Source: Ochotona curzoniae (lineage: Eukaryota > Chordata > Mammalia > Lagomorpha > Ochotonidae). From it: a DNA stretch of 64,000 nt. The stretch's first letter is position 1. Each line of letters begins with the position of its first letter. The translations under genes were made by a program, and so were the position numbers. The notes under the pieces were generated by a model, which saw only the letters and a program-made list of their open reading frames with translations, ran no database searches and was not told the origin of the DNA. Shown piece after piece: positions 11,241 to 22,580 of the stretch. The stretch covers positions 10,044,001-10,108,000 of the forward strand of contig NW_024467120.1 of assembly GCF_017591425.1 (NCBI RefSeq). Reading direction: 5' to 3'.

Positions 11241-12437
11241 GGATAATTGTTCTCAAATATGGTTTTTTATGGAGCTTTAGTCACAAAGGTATTGAGTTTA
11301 GGCTGACTGTTTGAATACGTATGTATATATATCCCATACAACTGGACAGGCCATCAAGACCTTCACTTGTAAATCCTCCCGGATACTTCACTGGTGAGAT
11401 TGTTTCCCTGATTCCTGCCACTCCTGCATTCTACCTGCACCCTGCACCCACCTCCTTTTCGTTTCCATTCTTTTCCATCGGTAACCATGGTAACACCCAA
11501 AGATAAAAGATAAGCAGGAAATTCTTTCAAGTGCCTTGCATCATGGAATCTTGCCAGCATTTATCAGCAGTGTGATGCTGTGTAGCGTTTGCAAACACAC
11601 ACACCACCACTCTCCCCATTCCCTCCATTCATTTTCCACCCTCTTAGTGGCAGCCAAGACCATTTCTAAAGCTTATAAGACAACTGTCTGGTACATTTGT
11701 ATTCATAAGCTTGCAGATCTGTCTTCCAATATTTCAAGAAATGCTCTAGCTGAGAACTGGGTTCATTTCACCACTCCTTATTAACCCTTATCTAAGAACC
11801 AGGCATGAGCCAGAAAAAAGCTTTTCTGTGTGATGTGCCAATCATTATTTATCTTAATTACAGGTGACTATTTAAATAGTGATGCTGTCACTTGCTTCCC
11901 GTATGTGAACATGCAGTAAAATTTCTCCACAGTGGAGCTTTTCTGCATTTGTTGCTAGATTATGAATACTGAGAAATATGAGAATGCAATCTGAAAAGAG
12001 GTTTAATTCAGAGTGATTTACCTAAAACAGTCTTGAGTAGATTCACAAATGTCTGGATTTCACTCATCTGGAATACCTAATTTTTGATTGCATGGTTCTA
12101 AATTAGAAAAGACTTATTTTAAAAAAAAAATGGCAATCATCTGCCTTAAAACATGAAAGTTTCCACAGATTAATACAATGTGCATGACAGATACAAGTTT
12201 TAGATATATGAAAAGATGGCACAATTTTTTTAAATTTTGTTAAATTTTAAATTGACTGATTTGGCATTAGTGATTGCTGTTTAAATGTATTAAATTTTAT
12301 TGCTCCAAAAGTATGAATGACTTCCTAAGGACTGTAAGTCATAAACATAGTTTATCTCAGCAGGATGTAAGAACACACTACCCTTCTAATTCCTTGGCTT
12401 TCACATGTATCTATTTTAATCATAGATTCTTCCTGAG
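11241..12437. other. No feature recognised
   Basis: Unassigned sequence, AT-rich after 11.8 kb. It contains short A and T runs only. Confidence 0.35.
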
Positions 12438-12575
12438 TGCCTGTTAAGTAAGTTACAGGCACTGGCACTTTACATAAACATCTCATCTATCCACAGTTAC
12501 ATATGGTATGGACAATTAGTAATCCTTTATCACACTTGAAATTGAGCTCTGAAATATGACATAAAAATCCTTGAG
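12438..12575 (+). repeat. MIR SINE remnant (low confidence)
   Basis: 'ttacaggcactggcacttta', 'cataaacatctcat' and 'atggacaattagtaatc' follow the MIR core order (repeat of a 'caggcactgtgctaag' and 'ttatctcattta' type). It is strongly diverged. Confidence 0.45.
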
Positions 12576-13175
12576 ATAAAAGTAACAAGGTAAGAATGGA
12601 CCCCAGCCTAGGGCTTCCCCAACACCTCCTTCCTTCCAGCCTCAAGACAACCACTCATAACTTCAGGCATCTGTCAACCTCCAGGCGTTTGAAGGTAATC
12701 TACTCTGAGCCCCCCTTCTGATCACCACATTTTTCATCTTTCTAGGTCTCCATGCAGTTTTCATCCCTCCACTTTCTCTTTTTCATAAACCATTCATATC
12801 TTCAGTACAACATTCTTCCTAGTCCAGCCATTTTGGTTTTTTGTTCAGGTACATGGCTTGATTTCTTTATCTGCTTCCAATTACTGAACTGTAGCCACCT
12901 CAGCACCCACCAAGCCCACGTAAACCCTGGACCTACAGATTGCTTAGTTTCAAGAAGGAAAGCCAAAAGTACTTGTGAATCATTTGCACATGATGCAGTG
13001 CTTTCTTGGCGTGCTTTAAAACATCTCAATTCGACTTCCTATTAAGTTCCGCAAGCTGTGTCCTAACCACAGCCTCTCGTTTCTTTATGTCAGCTGTGAC
13101 CTCACCACCTACTGGATTGAGGAGATTCAAGCTCTTTACCATGAAACTTAAAGTTTTCTCCTCTTGATTGCTTTT
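12576..13175. other. No feature recognised
   Basis: Pyrimidine-rich unique sequence. An open frame at 12752-13045 has no motif or splice context. Confidence 0.35.
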
Positions 13176-13430
13176 TTATTGTGGTTTTTTTTTTCTCAAT
13201 ATTTTCATCTGCTGGTTTAGTCCCCAGATGGCCACAATTGGCACAGCTGAATCAAGCCAAAGCAGATCCATTTTCATGCATCTGAGTGAAGGAGCCTAAG
13301 ACCTTGGACTATCCTCTGCTGCCTTCCAGTCATACGCAGGAGGTTGTATCATTAGTGGAGCAGCAGGGACTCAGATCAACACCCATATGGAATGTTGGAA
13401 CTGTGAGGTGCAGGATTAGCCACCGGACCC
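13176..13430 (-). repeat. Old CSINE, antisense
   Basis: Complement of the SINE: a T-run, 'catctgctggtttagtcccc', 'cagctgaatcaagcc', 'gaccttggac', 'gtggagcagcagggactcag' and 'acacccatatgg'. It is an older subfamily. Confidence 0.75.
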
Positions 13431-14099
13431 TTCCCTGCATCTCAATGAATTCTTATTTTAGCTTCCATTTTACAGAAACACTTCATCTCAGAATCTATAT
13501 CAAAATGCATCACTTATCAACAAATTAAATGACACAGAGGAAATAATCAACCAAACCCAAAATGTGCGACATCCTATGATTAAAATATCTTGGTTTGTTC
13601 CACAAATAAATGAAATAGTGGAAACAGTTTGTGGGGAACAATTGTTAGAGTTGGAAAGAGACTTCAAAGAAACAATACCCAACACAATGAATTGACCTTA
13701 GGTTGAACTGATTAGAACAAGCTGCATGTCTAAAAGGAAAACAAAAACACCGGAGACAACCGAGGAAAGCTAAATAAAGGCTGAGTTTCAGAAGATAGGG
13801 AGATAGGTCTGAAAATAACATTCTGGTTATGAAATCAGGTTCATAGCTCTAGAGACCCATGCTATACTGTTATGAGTGAAAGACACATGTTTGGAAATAC
13901 TTTTTCCAAATAGTTTAACAACATTTTTCCAGTGTGGAAGAAAGCTGAATCAAGCTTTGAGAAGTATTATCAAAGCTATGTGATGGCTATCTAGAAAATC
14001 ATAGATTATTCCTATACCTATTGAAAAGTATTCAAACTAAAAACTTTGACAATAAAGCAACTGAGAATCTTTTTAAAACCTTATTTAAAAATCATTATC
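13431..14099. other. No feature recognised
   Basis: AT-rich sequence without an assignable repeat or coding signal. Confidence 0.35.
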
Positions 14100-14416
14100 A
14101 AGGTGGGCAATTAGCATAGCAGTTAAAACTATACTTGATATGCTTGCATTCCATACTGGAGTATGTGTGTTCAAGTTCTAGCAATACTACTTAATCTAGC
14201 ATCCTGCTATGGTACAATCTGGGAGCCAGCAGTGATGAATCAAGCAGTTGGTTTCCTAACACTCATGTGGGACATGCAGACTGAGTTTCTGCTTTACAAG
14301 TTTGTCCTCGCCCATCACCAGCTATTCACAGGATCTAAGGATTGAAACAGCAGTTAAGTGATCTCCTCTCTCTTGCCCCACTCCTATCTCCCCGCTTTAC
14401 CAATAAATCAAAGAAA
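14100..14416 (+). repeat. Very old CSINE
   Basis: Weak but ordered match: 'aggtgggcaattagcatagc', 'tgtgttcaagttctagcaa', 'ccagcagtgatgaatcaagc', 'actcatgtgggacatgcaga', 'ctgagtttctg' and 'ccaataaatcaaag'. Confidence 0.55.
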
Positions 14417-14814
14417 TTATGTAAATAACTAAGCAAATAATCACGGTCTTTCTCTAACATATTGAATCTTCTTCTGTTGAGTTGTTCTCCCTTCTTCATC
14501 TTCAGCAAGATCTTTTCAGTCCTAACCTTCCCTAGATACCATGGTTATCAGAAGCTGTGATTACTGAACTTTCCTAGGACTCTGAAATGTGCACAAAAAA
14601 AAAAAAGGGTACATTCCACATCTGGTTTTCAATAATTACATCAACTCCTTACCTCCCTCTCAACCCCTGGAATCTGGCTTCTGTTGTCAGCCCCACCTTA
14701 CAACTCTCGAATCTCACGCAGTATCCCTCTAACTCTCCGTTAGCAGGTTCGTATCAGACTCCCTGTGGTAACTTCACTTGTTCTATTTACATGTGTCAAC
14801 TCACCTAGTGATTT
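14417..14814. other. No feature recognised
   Basis: Pyrimidine-rich unique sequence with an 11-base A-run near 14597. Confidence 0.35.
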
Positions 14815-14955
14815 CAAAATCCTATGAGGTAATTGTCATGCCTATGTTTATGTAATGCTACCGCTGTGACAGAGAAAGGATGAAAAACTGTCTGTGGTCA
14901 GAGAGGCAGTGACCTCCGTGATGAAGCTAAGACGCTCTGCAGTGTGGTTCCTTTG
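14815..14955 (+). repeat. MIR remnant (low confidence)
   Basis: 'cctatgaggtaattgtcatg', 'gacagagaaaggatgaaaaa' and 'gtggtcagagaggcagtgac' parallel the MIR 3' half (tgaggta, cagatgaggaaa, ggtcacacagc). Confidence 0.45.
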
Positions 14956-15506
14956 TCCATACTCCTCCCTTCATCAGGCCCAGCCTCCCCCTCACTGAGA
15001 CTGTGTGTTATATATAATGCTCCAAGGGCTGACGTTCATTTGAAGTTGGAGGTTCTGTCACAGTGTTCTGCTTGCTCAGATGGATGACCTTTTAGCCATG
15101 CTCATAGTGCCACATAATATTCACCATGTTCAATAAAATCATTACAAAAGTGAATTTGAGGTTTAATAAATTAGTCACCAAAATTAACAAAAACGTGAAG
15201 AACTGAAGAACTAAACAATGCTGCCAGTGAACAGACCAATACTTTATTCTCTATCGTTTCCTAAATTCAGTCAAAATAACTTTGCTTAGAGACATAAGAA
15301 AACGAAGTGCGCTGGGGAAAGATACTTTAGACACTTAAAGCACTACGTTTGTAAGGCTTGTAATTCTGAATGTGATTATATCAATTATCACTTCTTTTTC
15401 ACAAACTATTCTTTAATTTTCAGTAGCTCCCCAGGAGAAGGAAGTCCACATTCCTTCATGTATGACAAAGTATTACATCACCCCGCATTAACATCCACAT
15501 TCAACC
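14956..15506. other. No feature recognised
   Basis: Nothing assignable. Confidence 0.35.
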
Positions 15507-15538
15507 GCACCACCACCACCACCACCACCACCACCACT
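15507..15538 (+). repeat. (CAC)n trinucleotide microsatellite
   Basis: Perfect cac units over about 32 bases. The threonine run predicted in one frame here is a by-product of the repeat. Confidence 0.95.
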
Positions 15539-16285
15539 CCCTACGATTCCATGTTCCATTTGAGTTTCTCAATGGGTTTTGTAGTTCACACACCTACGGT
15601 TTTGCACAAGCTGTTTCCTTGGCCTAGGGCAGCTTCATTTCCAGTGCTGAATCACAGCATCTTAACCCCCCTCTGCATTTTCCATCCTTTGGACTCCTGA
15701 AGTTCCTTCCAATATCAGTAAAACTTCTAATTGCTGCAACTATTCATACCCTCGTCAGTCTATCTGCCCTACTGCATTAAACCTCTTAAATATATCCATT
15801 ATAAATTTAGGTCCTCTATACAAAGTAGATGCTCAACTACATATAAGATCATTGGCTGAATGAATAAGGTTCATCTGAACATTTCCATGAAGTTCCAATT
15901 AAAGAATCATGATGCCATACCTGTTCATCTTACCTTATCTAATCATTTAAGTTCAAACACAATGCCATTCCAAGATCCACCTGACTGAAATCTATCTAAA
16001 ATATTTACTATAACATCTTCTGCCATTTTGAAAAGAAACTTGATTACATACTTCTTTTACATACAAAAATTTAACACATAAAACTATCACTTGCCTGATA
16101 ACGTTTATACTGTACTGAATGGCTTAGGTGCTTATGATAAAGATTTCAAAAACAATTTCTCCTCTGCATCTGGGAGTGTCACACTGAGGGATTCAATCAA
16201 CTATACATACATAACATTCATAGGGGGAAAAAAAATGCCTATCTTGAATAGATGGAGTTTTCTTGTCACTGTTAAAAGAATTCAA
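15539..16285. other. No feature recognised
   Basis: AT-rich unassigned sequence. Confidence 0.35.
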
Positions 16286-16608
16286 TATAGGAGTCCCCGT
16301 TGTGGCACAGGAGGTAAAGCCCCTGCCTGGGAGGCTGCCATTCCATACGGGTACAGTTTGTGTCTTGCTTGTTCCACTTGTGATCCAGCTCTCTGCTTAC
16401 CCTAATGTACCTAGCAAAACAACAGAGAATGGCCCAAGTGTTTACACCCACATGAGAGACCTGGGGTGTGCTCCAGGCTCCTAGCTGCTGGCATGATCTG
16501 GCTCAGTCACAGCCACTGTGGCCATTTGGGAAATGAAACAATAGATGGAAACTCTATCCCTCTCCTTGCTTTGTAACTCTTTCACATGAATATGCTTTTT
16601 TTAAAAAA
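16286..16608 (+). repeat. Old CSINE (plus arm of an inverted pair)
   Basis: 'gagtccccgttgtggcacag', 'ccattccatacggg', 'gtgatccagctctctgctta', 'gaatggcccaagtgttt' and 'ggccatttgggaaatgaaac'. It ends in 'ctttttttaaaaaaag', where an antisense SINE begins. Confidence 0.82.
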
Positions 16609-16924
16609 AGAAAAGATTTATTTTTATTGGAAAGTAAGATATCCAGAGATGAGGAGATACAAGAGAGGAAGATCTGTTGATTCACGCCCCACCCCCCCAA
16701 ATGGCCACAGCAGCCAGAGCTGAGCCAATCTGAAGCCAGGAGCCTGGAGCTTCCTCCAGGTCTCCCACACAGATGCAGAATACCAAGGCTTTGGGCCATC
16801 CTCAACTGCCACAAGCAGGGAGCTGGATGGGAAATGGGGCCACCAGGACACAAACCATTGCCCGTATGTGATCCCGGCTCGTGCAAGGCAAGGACTTTAG
16901 CCACTAGGCTACAGTGCCAGGCCT
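16609..16924 (-). repeat. CSINE, antisense (minus arm of an inverted pair)
   Basis: Complement of the SINE: 'gatttatttttattggaaag', 'gaggaagatctgttgattca', 'aatggccacagcagccagag', 'aaggctttgggccatcct' and 'ccactaggctacagtgcca'. With 16286-16608 it makes a tail-to-tail inverted repeat of about 300 bp per arm. Confidence 0.9.
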
Positions 16925-18079
16925 GTTCTTATCTTTGCAATAAAAATAAATAAATATACTTTTTTAAAAAAAAATTCCTATTTGTTGGTTAGATTTAAAG
17001 AAAGGGGTTATCTCACAGAACATAATATCTGAATCATAATTTCCTAATTTTTCTCATGGTTCTTCAAAAACATGATTACACTTTAAGATATCAGAAAACA
17101 ATAATCTTTTCATATTTTTCATAGTGCCATCAGTTCTTCTTTTGACAAAGATACTTTTATCACATATATTTATCCAATTTTATGCTTTAATAAATTCATA
17201 TTGCTTATGTAAGCCTCAATGACTATTATTATGTTTTACTAATAGTTGCCAAGCTAGAGGCTCAGGTATTCTGAAAAGAATGTCATCCTTTCATTTGTTA
17301 ACTTTAAGCGAGAGAGTTTCTTTACGTTTATTCTCCATTTCATTGGTACATCCAGCCAAATATTAATCATCACTTTTAAAGACTAAAAAAAAGGGGGTGT
17401 TATCTTGCACAGAATGGTGATCCACACTTACAAACTGATGTATGTATAAACACATGGTACTAGTAATAAAACAAAATAACTTATTATTTTTCAAACAGCT
17501 TATTGAGGTTTTCAGTTTAACCATAAACCCAAAAACAAGATACTTAATGCTAAATGAATTATGAAAAAAAAGCCAATGCATAGCTTTCTGAACTTTAATT
17601 ATTGCCTGTGTGAGGATTTTAAGACTATTTCCAGCACGTTATGAACCTGCTAAAGATTCTCCTGCTGCTGATAAAAGGAAGTTAGAATCCAAGCACTGTG
17701 GAAGGACAATAATTTTCTTTACACTTTCTGACTGTACTAATACACTGCTTTCTGAAGTTGTAGATAATGAGAATCATTCTAAATAGATTAAGTTCACTGA
17801 ATTAAGTGGAAAAACAGGAATTTTGGCATGTAGAGCAATGCATTACGAACTAGCTTTTTCAGTAAAAAAAAAAAAAATAGGCCTAAGGCATTGTTAATAT
17901 CTCTGATATTCAGACAACACTAATCACAGTAGATATTCATAACATATTATGGCATAATATATATTAATTACATAATATACAAATTACTATGTAATTTATA
18001 GTAACTTACAAGTTATAAGCATCTAAGACCCAAAGACCTCAAAGATCTCAGATTCTGGTTGATGAAAACATATATTCAT
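16925..18079. other. No feature recognised; very AT-rich near 17.9-18.0 kb
   Basis: Begins with 'aataaaaataaataaatata', probably the displaced tail of the plus SINE. The interval 17940-18010 is a TA-rich stretch with several 'acataatata'-type words. No coding signal is seen. Confidence 0.35.
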
Positions 18080-18960
18080 ACAAAGGCATCACTCTAGAAG
18101 GTCACACTGAATCTACAAGACAGTCCAAGATTTAGTAAGTGATTTGAGCAGTGTCACAGGATGTAAGATAAACACACAAAATACTATTTTATGTCTACAT
18201 TTATTATGACCATTAAAAACCAAAGCGTAATGGCTAAAGTCCTCGCCTTGAACGCGCTGGGATACCATATGGGCACTGGTTCTAATCCTGACAGTCCTGC
18301 TTCCCATCCAGCTCCCTGCTTGTGGCCTGGGAAAGCAGCAGAGGACAGTCCGAAGCCTCGGGACCCTGCACCTGTGTGGGAGACCTGGAGGAGCTCCTGG
18401 CTCCTGGCTTCGGATTGGCTCAGCTCCAGCCATTGCAACCACTTGGGGAGTGGATCATTAGACGGAGGATCTTCCTCTCTGTCTCTCCTCCTCTCTGTAC
18501 ATCTGCCTTTCCAGTAAAATAAATAAATCTTAAAAATAAAACTACAAGATCAAAATGAAAATAACTTTTAAATCTACATAAATAGAAAAATGCATTGTTC
18601 ATGCATTAGAAGATTCAACATAGTAATGACATAAACCTTTACAAACTGATCTGTAGGTCTCATGCAGTTTCTAATTCCACTACGATATTTTCTAGTAATA
18701 GACAAGCTTATTCTGAAAAGTAGGTTGAAAGACATAAGCCCTCAAATAGTTGGAAGAACACTGAAAAATAAAGTAGTAGGTGGCATTAATAGTAAGGCTT
18801 AGTTTATAGCTGAATAACAGCAGAGGGATAAACACATTGGTCAACAGAAAAAAAAATGCAGAAATAGGCTCATACATAGATGCTCACTTGACCTTTGACA
18901 AAATAGCCAAAGCAAGTTAGTTAGAAAATAGTCTCTTTAACAAATTTTCACTGAATAGCA
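18080..18960 (+). repeat. Old LINE-1 ORF2 fragment, split by a SINE
   Basis: 'cagtgtcacaggatgtaaga' and 'taaacacacaaaatac' precede the SINE at 18222-18540. After it come 'atagacaagcttattctgaa', 'tgttcatgcatta'-type words and 'ttgacctttgacaaaatagc', in L1 ORF2 post-RT order. It is heavily diverged, with no intact frame. Confidence 0.65.
18222..18540 (+). repeat. CSINE inserted in L1
   Basis: The head is slightly shortened ('gtaatggctaaagtcctcgc'), followed by 'gggcactggttctaatcctg', 'cctgggaaagcagcagagga', 'cttggggagtggatcattag', 'ctgcctttccagtaaaa' and an aaataaa tail. L1 sequence resumes after it. Confidence 0.93.
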
Positions 18961-19182
18961 CCGAGCCCCCAAAAAAGAAAAAAACCACAATATTATCATT
19001 TGCTTTTTAACTGAAAATGCAATATTTCATTAGCATAATAAAAACTGTCAAAGTAACAATGACATCTAGCAAAAGGAAGTAAAGGCAAATGGAACTATGC
19101 ATTTTATTTTTTAACAAATTGTGATTTTGTATATATAAAGAACAAATTTAATATAAAAAGAACAAAGTTAACACAGTTCACA
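18961..19182. other. No clear feature, A-rich
   Basis: AT-rich sequence, possibly a further eroded part of the L1. Not assignable. Confidence 0.3.
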
Positions 19183-19191
19183 GGTACAATT
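19183..19191. repeat. Target site duplication, left (19192 SINE)
   Basis: 'ggtacaatt' is repeated at 19522-19530. Confidence 0.85.
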
Positions 19192-19521
19192 TTTTTAAAG
19201 ATTTATTTTATTTTTATTGCAAAGACAGATATACAGAGAGGAAGAACTTCTGTCCAATGATTCACTCCCCAAGTGACCACAATGACCAGAGCTGTGCTGA
19301 TCCGAAGCCAAGAGCTAGGAACTTCCTCCAGGTTCCTCCAGGTCTCCCACATGGGTGCAGGGTCCCAAGGCTTTGGGCCGTCCTCTGCTACTTTCCCAGG
19401 CCATAAGCAGGGAGAACTGGTTGAGAAGGTGGGCTGCGGAATTAGAACCGGCGACCATATGGAATTCCAGCACGTTCAAGGCGAGGACTTTAGCTGGTAG
19501 GCCACCATGCATGGCCCCATT
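19192..19521 (-). repeat. CSINE, antisense
   Basis: Complement of the SINE, from 'aaagatttattttatttttattgc' type words to 'ccatgcatggcccc'. It contains a short duplicated word ('cttcctccaggt' / 'ttcctccaggt') at about 19321-19345 that other copies lack. Confidence 0.93.
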
Positions 19522-19530
19522 GGTACAATT
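19522..19530. repeat. Target site duplication, right (19192 SINE)
   Basis: Exact match to 19183-19191. Confidence 0.85.
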
Positions 19531-20334
19531 ATAAAAATAAAGTAATATTTCTCTTCCACTTTCCCTCCTTTCCTCTTTTTTTCCCTTTTAATTTTTGAGA
19601 TATGTTTAATTGACATTATAGTCAAAGGTTTACACTTCCACTAAATAGAGTTCAACAAATAAAAAGTGAAATATTACTGTTCAGCAGGAATGTAGACAAG
19701 GTCTGCAAATAAAAATCAAATCAAACGACATCTGTTTCACTTATATACAGTAAGTATTTTTATCCTTACTACAAACTACCACAAATCACAGAAAATAGGA
19801 TGTTTTTCATTTTGAATCTGGATTCGCAAGCATAATGATGTCCAAGTGCTTCCATTTTGTTTCATAATACAAGATCCCATTGTGGCTGAATAATGTCCCA
19901 TTGAGTGTGTACACCACATTTTCTGTGTGCATTCATGAGATGATGGACAATGTTGTTTCCGTATTTCAGCTTTTCTGAATTGAGCTGCAGTAACCAGGAG
20001 AATACAGGTAACTCTTTCCTACGGGGATTTCATTCCTTTTCGTATGTTTCAGGAGTGGAATAGCTAGGTTATATGGAAGATCTATTTTTTAGTTTTCTGA
20101 AGAATCTCCGTATTGTCTCACATAATGGTTGTGCTAGTTTAGATTACCACCAACAAAGAATTAGGGTTAATTTTTCTCCATGTCCCCACCAATATCTGCA
20201 TTTCTTTTACATTTTTAGGTAATAGCTATTCTAACCAGCAGGAATGGTACATCATTGTGATTTTTATTGACATGGCTAACAATGCTGAGACTTTTGTCAT
20301 ATATGTCTGTTGGTCATTTCGTATTTTATTTTTT

Positions 20335-20346
20335 AAAGAATGTCCT
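20335..20346. repeat. Target site duplication, left (20347 SINE)
   Basis: 'aaagaatgtcct' is repeated exactly at 20674-20685 and lies inside the antisense L1. Confidence 0.93.
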
Positions 20347-20673
20347 GGGCCTGGCACAGTGGCACAGTGGTTAAGGTCCTCACCTTGCACGCCCGGGATC
20401 CCATATGGGCGCCGGTTCTATCCCAGCAGCCCTGCTTCCCTTCCAGCTCCCTGCCTGTGGCCTGGGAAAGCAGTCGAGAACGGCCCAAAGCTTTGGGAAC
20501 CTGCACCCGCGTGGGAGACCCGGAAGAGGCTCCTGGCTTCGGATTGGCATAGCATCGGCCATTGTGCTCACTTGGGGAGTGAATCATCGGACGGAAGATC
20601 TTCCTCTTTGTCTCTTCTCTGTATATCCGCCTTTCCAATAAAAAAAATAAAATAAATCTTAAAAAAAAAAAAA
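20347..20673 (+). repeat. Young full-length CSINE inserted in L1
   Basis: Intact head 'gggcctggcacagtggcaca', 'ggatcccatatgggcgccgg', 'gcccaaagctttgggaacc', 'gggagtgaatcatcggacgg', 'ccgcctttccaataaaa' and an uninterrupted A tail. Exact 12-bp target duplications and retained CpGs make it one of the youngest insertions here. The longest minus-strand open frame in this area (20333-20806) is antisense to it and is not a gene. Confidence 0.97.
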
Positions 20674-20685
20674 AAAGAATGTCCT
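20674..20685. repeat. Target site duplication, right (20347 SINE)
   Basis: Exact match to 20335-20346. L1 sequence resumes immediately after it. Confidence 0.93.
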
Positions 20686-21369
20686 TTGTCCATTTCTTCA
20701 CTGGATGGTTCATTTTGTTGTTAAGCTTCCTGAGCTCCTTGTATATTCCAGATATTAATCTTTTATCACAAACACAGCTTGCAAATATTTTCTTCCATTC
20801 TGTCAATTTCTCTTTTACTTTGTTATGTGATTTCTTTGCTGTTTAGAAATCTCCTAGCTTGAAGTATTCCCATCTGTCTATTTTTGCTTCTACTGTTTGT
20901 GTTTCTGGAACATAATGAAGTTGTTCCCATGCTAATGTCTTGCAGCATTTCTCCTATGTTTTACTCCACCAATTTCATGGTTTCAGGCCTTAGACTTAGA
21001 TCCTTGATCCATAATCAGCTGATTTTTGTAAGGGTATTACAGTAGGGGTCTCGTTTTATAATTCTGCATTTGGAGATTTAATTTTCCCAATATCATTTGT
21101 CAAAAAGACTAACCTTTATCCAGGGGGTGATTTTAGCTTGCTTGTCAAAGATTAGGTTTTAGATATATGAATTCATGTTGCAGGTTTCCATTATGCTCCA
21201 CCCCCTATTTTTGTGCCAGTATCAGACTGTTTTGATTATAGCAAGCCGCACAATATGTCTTGCCATCTCATATTACATTTCTGGCTTTTATTGTTTAATA
21301 TTGCTTTGGCTATTTTGGGTCTTTTGTGTCTCAATATAAATTTTAGGATCATTAGTGCTATAAAATATT

Positions 21370-21715
21370 AGCAAATCAGATCAATAGCACAGCAAAATGA
21401 TCATCTATCCCACAGACCAAGTGCAATTTATTATAGGGATGTGAGAACAGTTCAACAAATGCAAATCAATAAACATGAGATATCACATCAACAAAATGAA
21501 GGACAAAAACCCTATGATTTCTCAATAGATGCAGAGAAATCATTTAATAAAATACATCAATTCATAATAAACAATTTGGGTACAGAAGGCAATGCAATCA
21601 AGGCAATACATGACAAACCCACAGAAAGTATCTTACTGAATGAAGAAAATCTGGAAGCTTTTCCACTAAGATGCAAGACCAGGCAAGGATGGAAACAGAG
21701 TCTTACTAGGTTATA
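21370..21715 (+). repeat. LINE-1 ORF2 RT-domain fragment, inverted relative to the preceding L1
   Basis: The translation of the frame beginning near 21441 holds RT landmarks: '[12 protein letters not shown]', '[17 protein letters not shown]' (equivalent to the FSIDAEKAFDKI block) and '[14 protein letters not shown]' (equivalent to the block ending the palm insert). About 90 residues remain. It is followed by non-L1 sequence. Its position next to the antisense L1 at 19560-21366 suggests the two are a single 5'-inverted insertion. Confidence 0.88.
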
Positions 21716-22334
21716 CAGTTCTGAGGAGAGTTTTTAAAGTCATACATGTTAAAAATGTCATGGAGATTTTATAAACGTTAAATATAAAGTGAATCACACA
21801 GATCTGTAAATTAAATACTGTTAGAGGAGTCAACAGTCAACAGTTGCTTGCAAAATGAATCAGTAACAGCAATCAATTTTTAAAATTATAAGTATCTAAC
21901 ACAAAGAAATGCCTGTAAAATCATTTAATAAAAAAATCATGTAGGTGGTTTTCTAGTAATTGAACAAAAGGGAACAGAATCAGCTTAAGGCTAATTTCCA
22001 TACTGTTTCTGAAGAAAGTCATCTTTGGCTTTTAAAGGATAGATAAACATTACAATGTTACAATGGAATAAAGCCCAATATTCACACACGCCTTTATCCA
22101 CTCCTCTAACTTCACAAGTGGTATAAAAAGTATATAATTACTGCATATGTTAGAACGTGACAAGGATTTGAAACTGAACAAAACCAAGTAACATCTGTTT
22201 CCAAGAAGTTCGCTTATTTTAGTGTAGGTCATCCAAAGAATGCAAAGTTGCATTTCTAATGTGTCATGAAGAAGTATGTGGCACTCTGGCAGCATAAGTT
22301 AAGAAGATTCAATTTAGAACAGCAAAGGAGTGTA
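21716..22334. other. No feature recognised
   Basis: AT-rich unassigned sequence. Confidence 0.35.
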
Positions 22335-22580
22335 AGGGGTTGGAAAATGCCTTCTTGAACAGAGATGGTTGAGCTAAGACCTTATTAGTAGGTGTTAAAT
22401 TAGGATAAAGCCACTCAAAGAACCTTCCCAGAAGATAGAATTGAGTTGAAGAGCATTATCAGAGATCAACGTGCACTCACATGATGAAAGAAGTTCGATG
22501 TGGCTGTGCTTCATAGTGGAAACACTAAGAAAGAAAGCTCCACAAGTCGGCAGGCCTGTGTAGACAGAGATGTGGAAGTC
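22335..22580 (-). repeat. L2-like remnant, antisense (low confidence)
   Basis: 'tggttgagctaagacctta', 'gtaggtgttaaattagg', 'gaaccttcccagaa' and 'gaagagcattatc' parallel the complement of the L2 3' end. The segment resembles 23464-23640. Confidence 0.45.

Larger units (their letters stand above)
19560..21366 (-). repeat. LINE-1 ORF2 3' part and 3' UTR, antisense, split by a young SINE
   Basis: Complement of L1MA-like sequence: 'gatgatggacaatgttgttt' (ORF2/3' UTR area), 'tgtgctagtttagattaccac', 'tttctccatgtccccacc' and 'ttctaaccagcaggaatg'. After the SINE come 'gagctccttgtatattccag', 'atgccagtatcagactgtttt'-type words and 'tggctattttgggtcttttg'. These are standard reverse-complement L1 landmarks running from the 3' UTR back to just after the RT domain. 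Frames are broken. Confidence 0.9.

Noticed and set aside
15458..15700. Frame containing a poly-threonine run
   Set aside because: Produced by the (CAC)n microsatellite.
20333..20806. 157-codon minus-strand open frame
   Set aside because: Antisense to the young CSINE at 20347 and to L1. Similar peptides recur antisense to the other SINEs.
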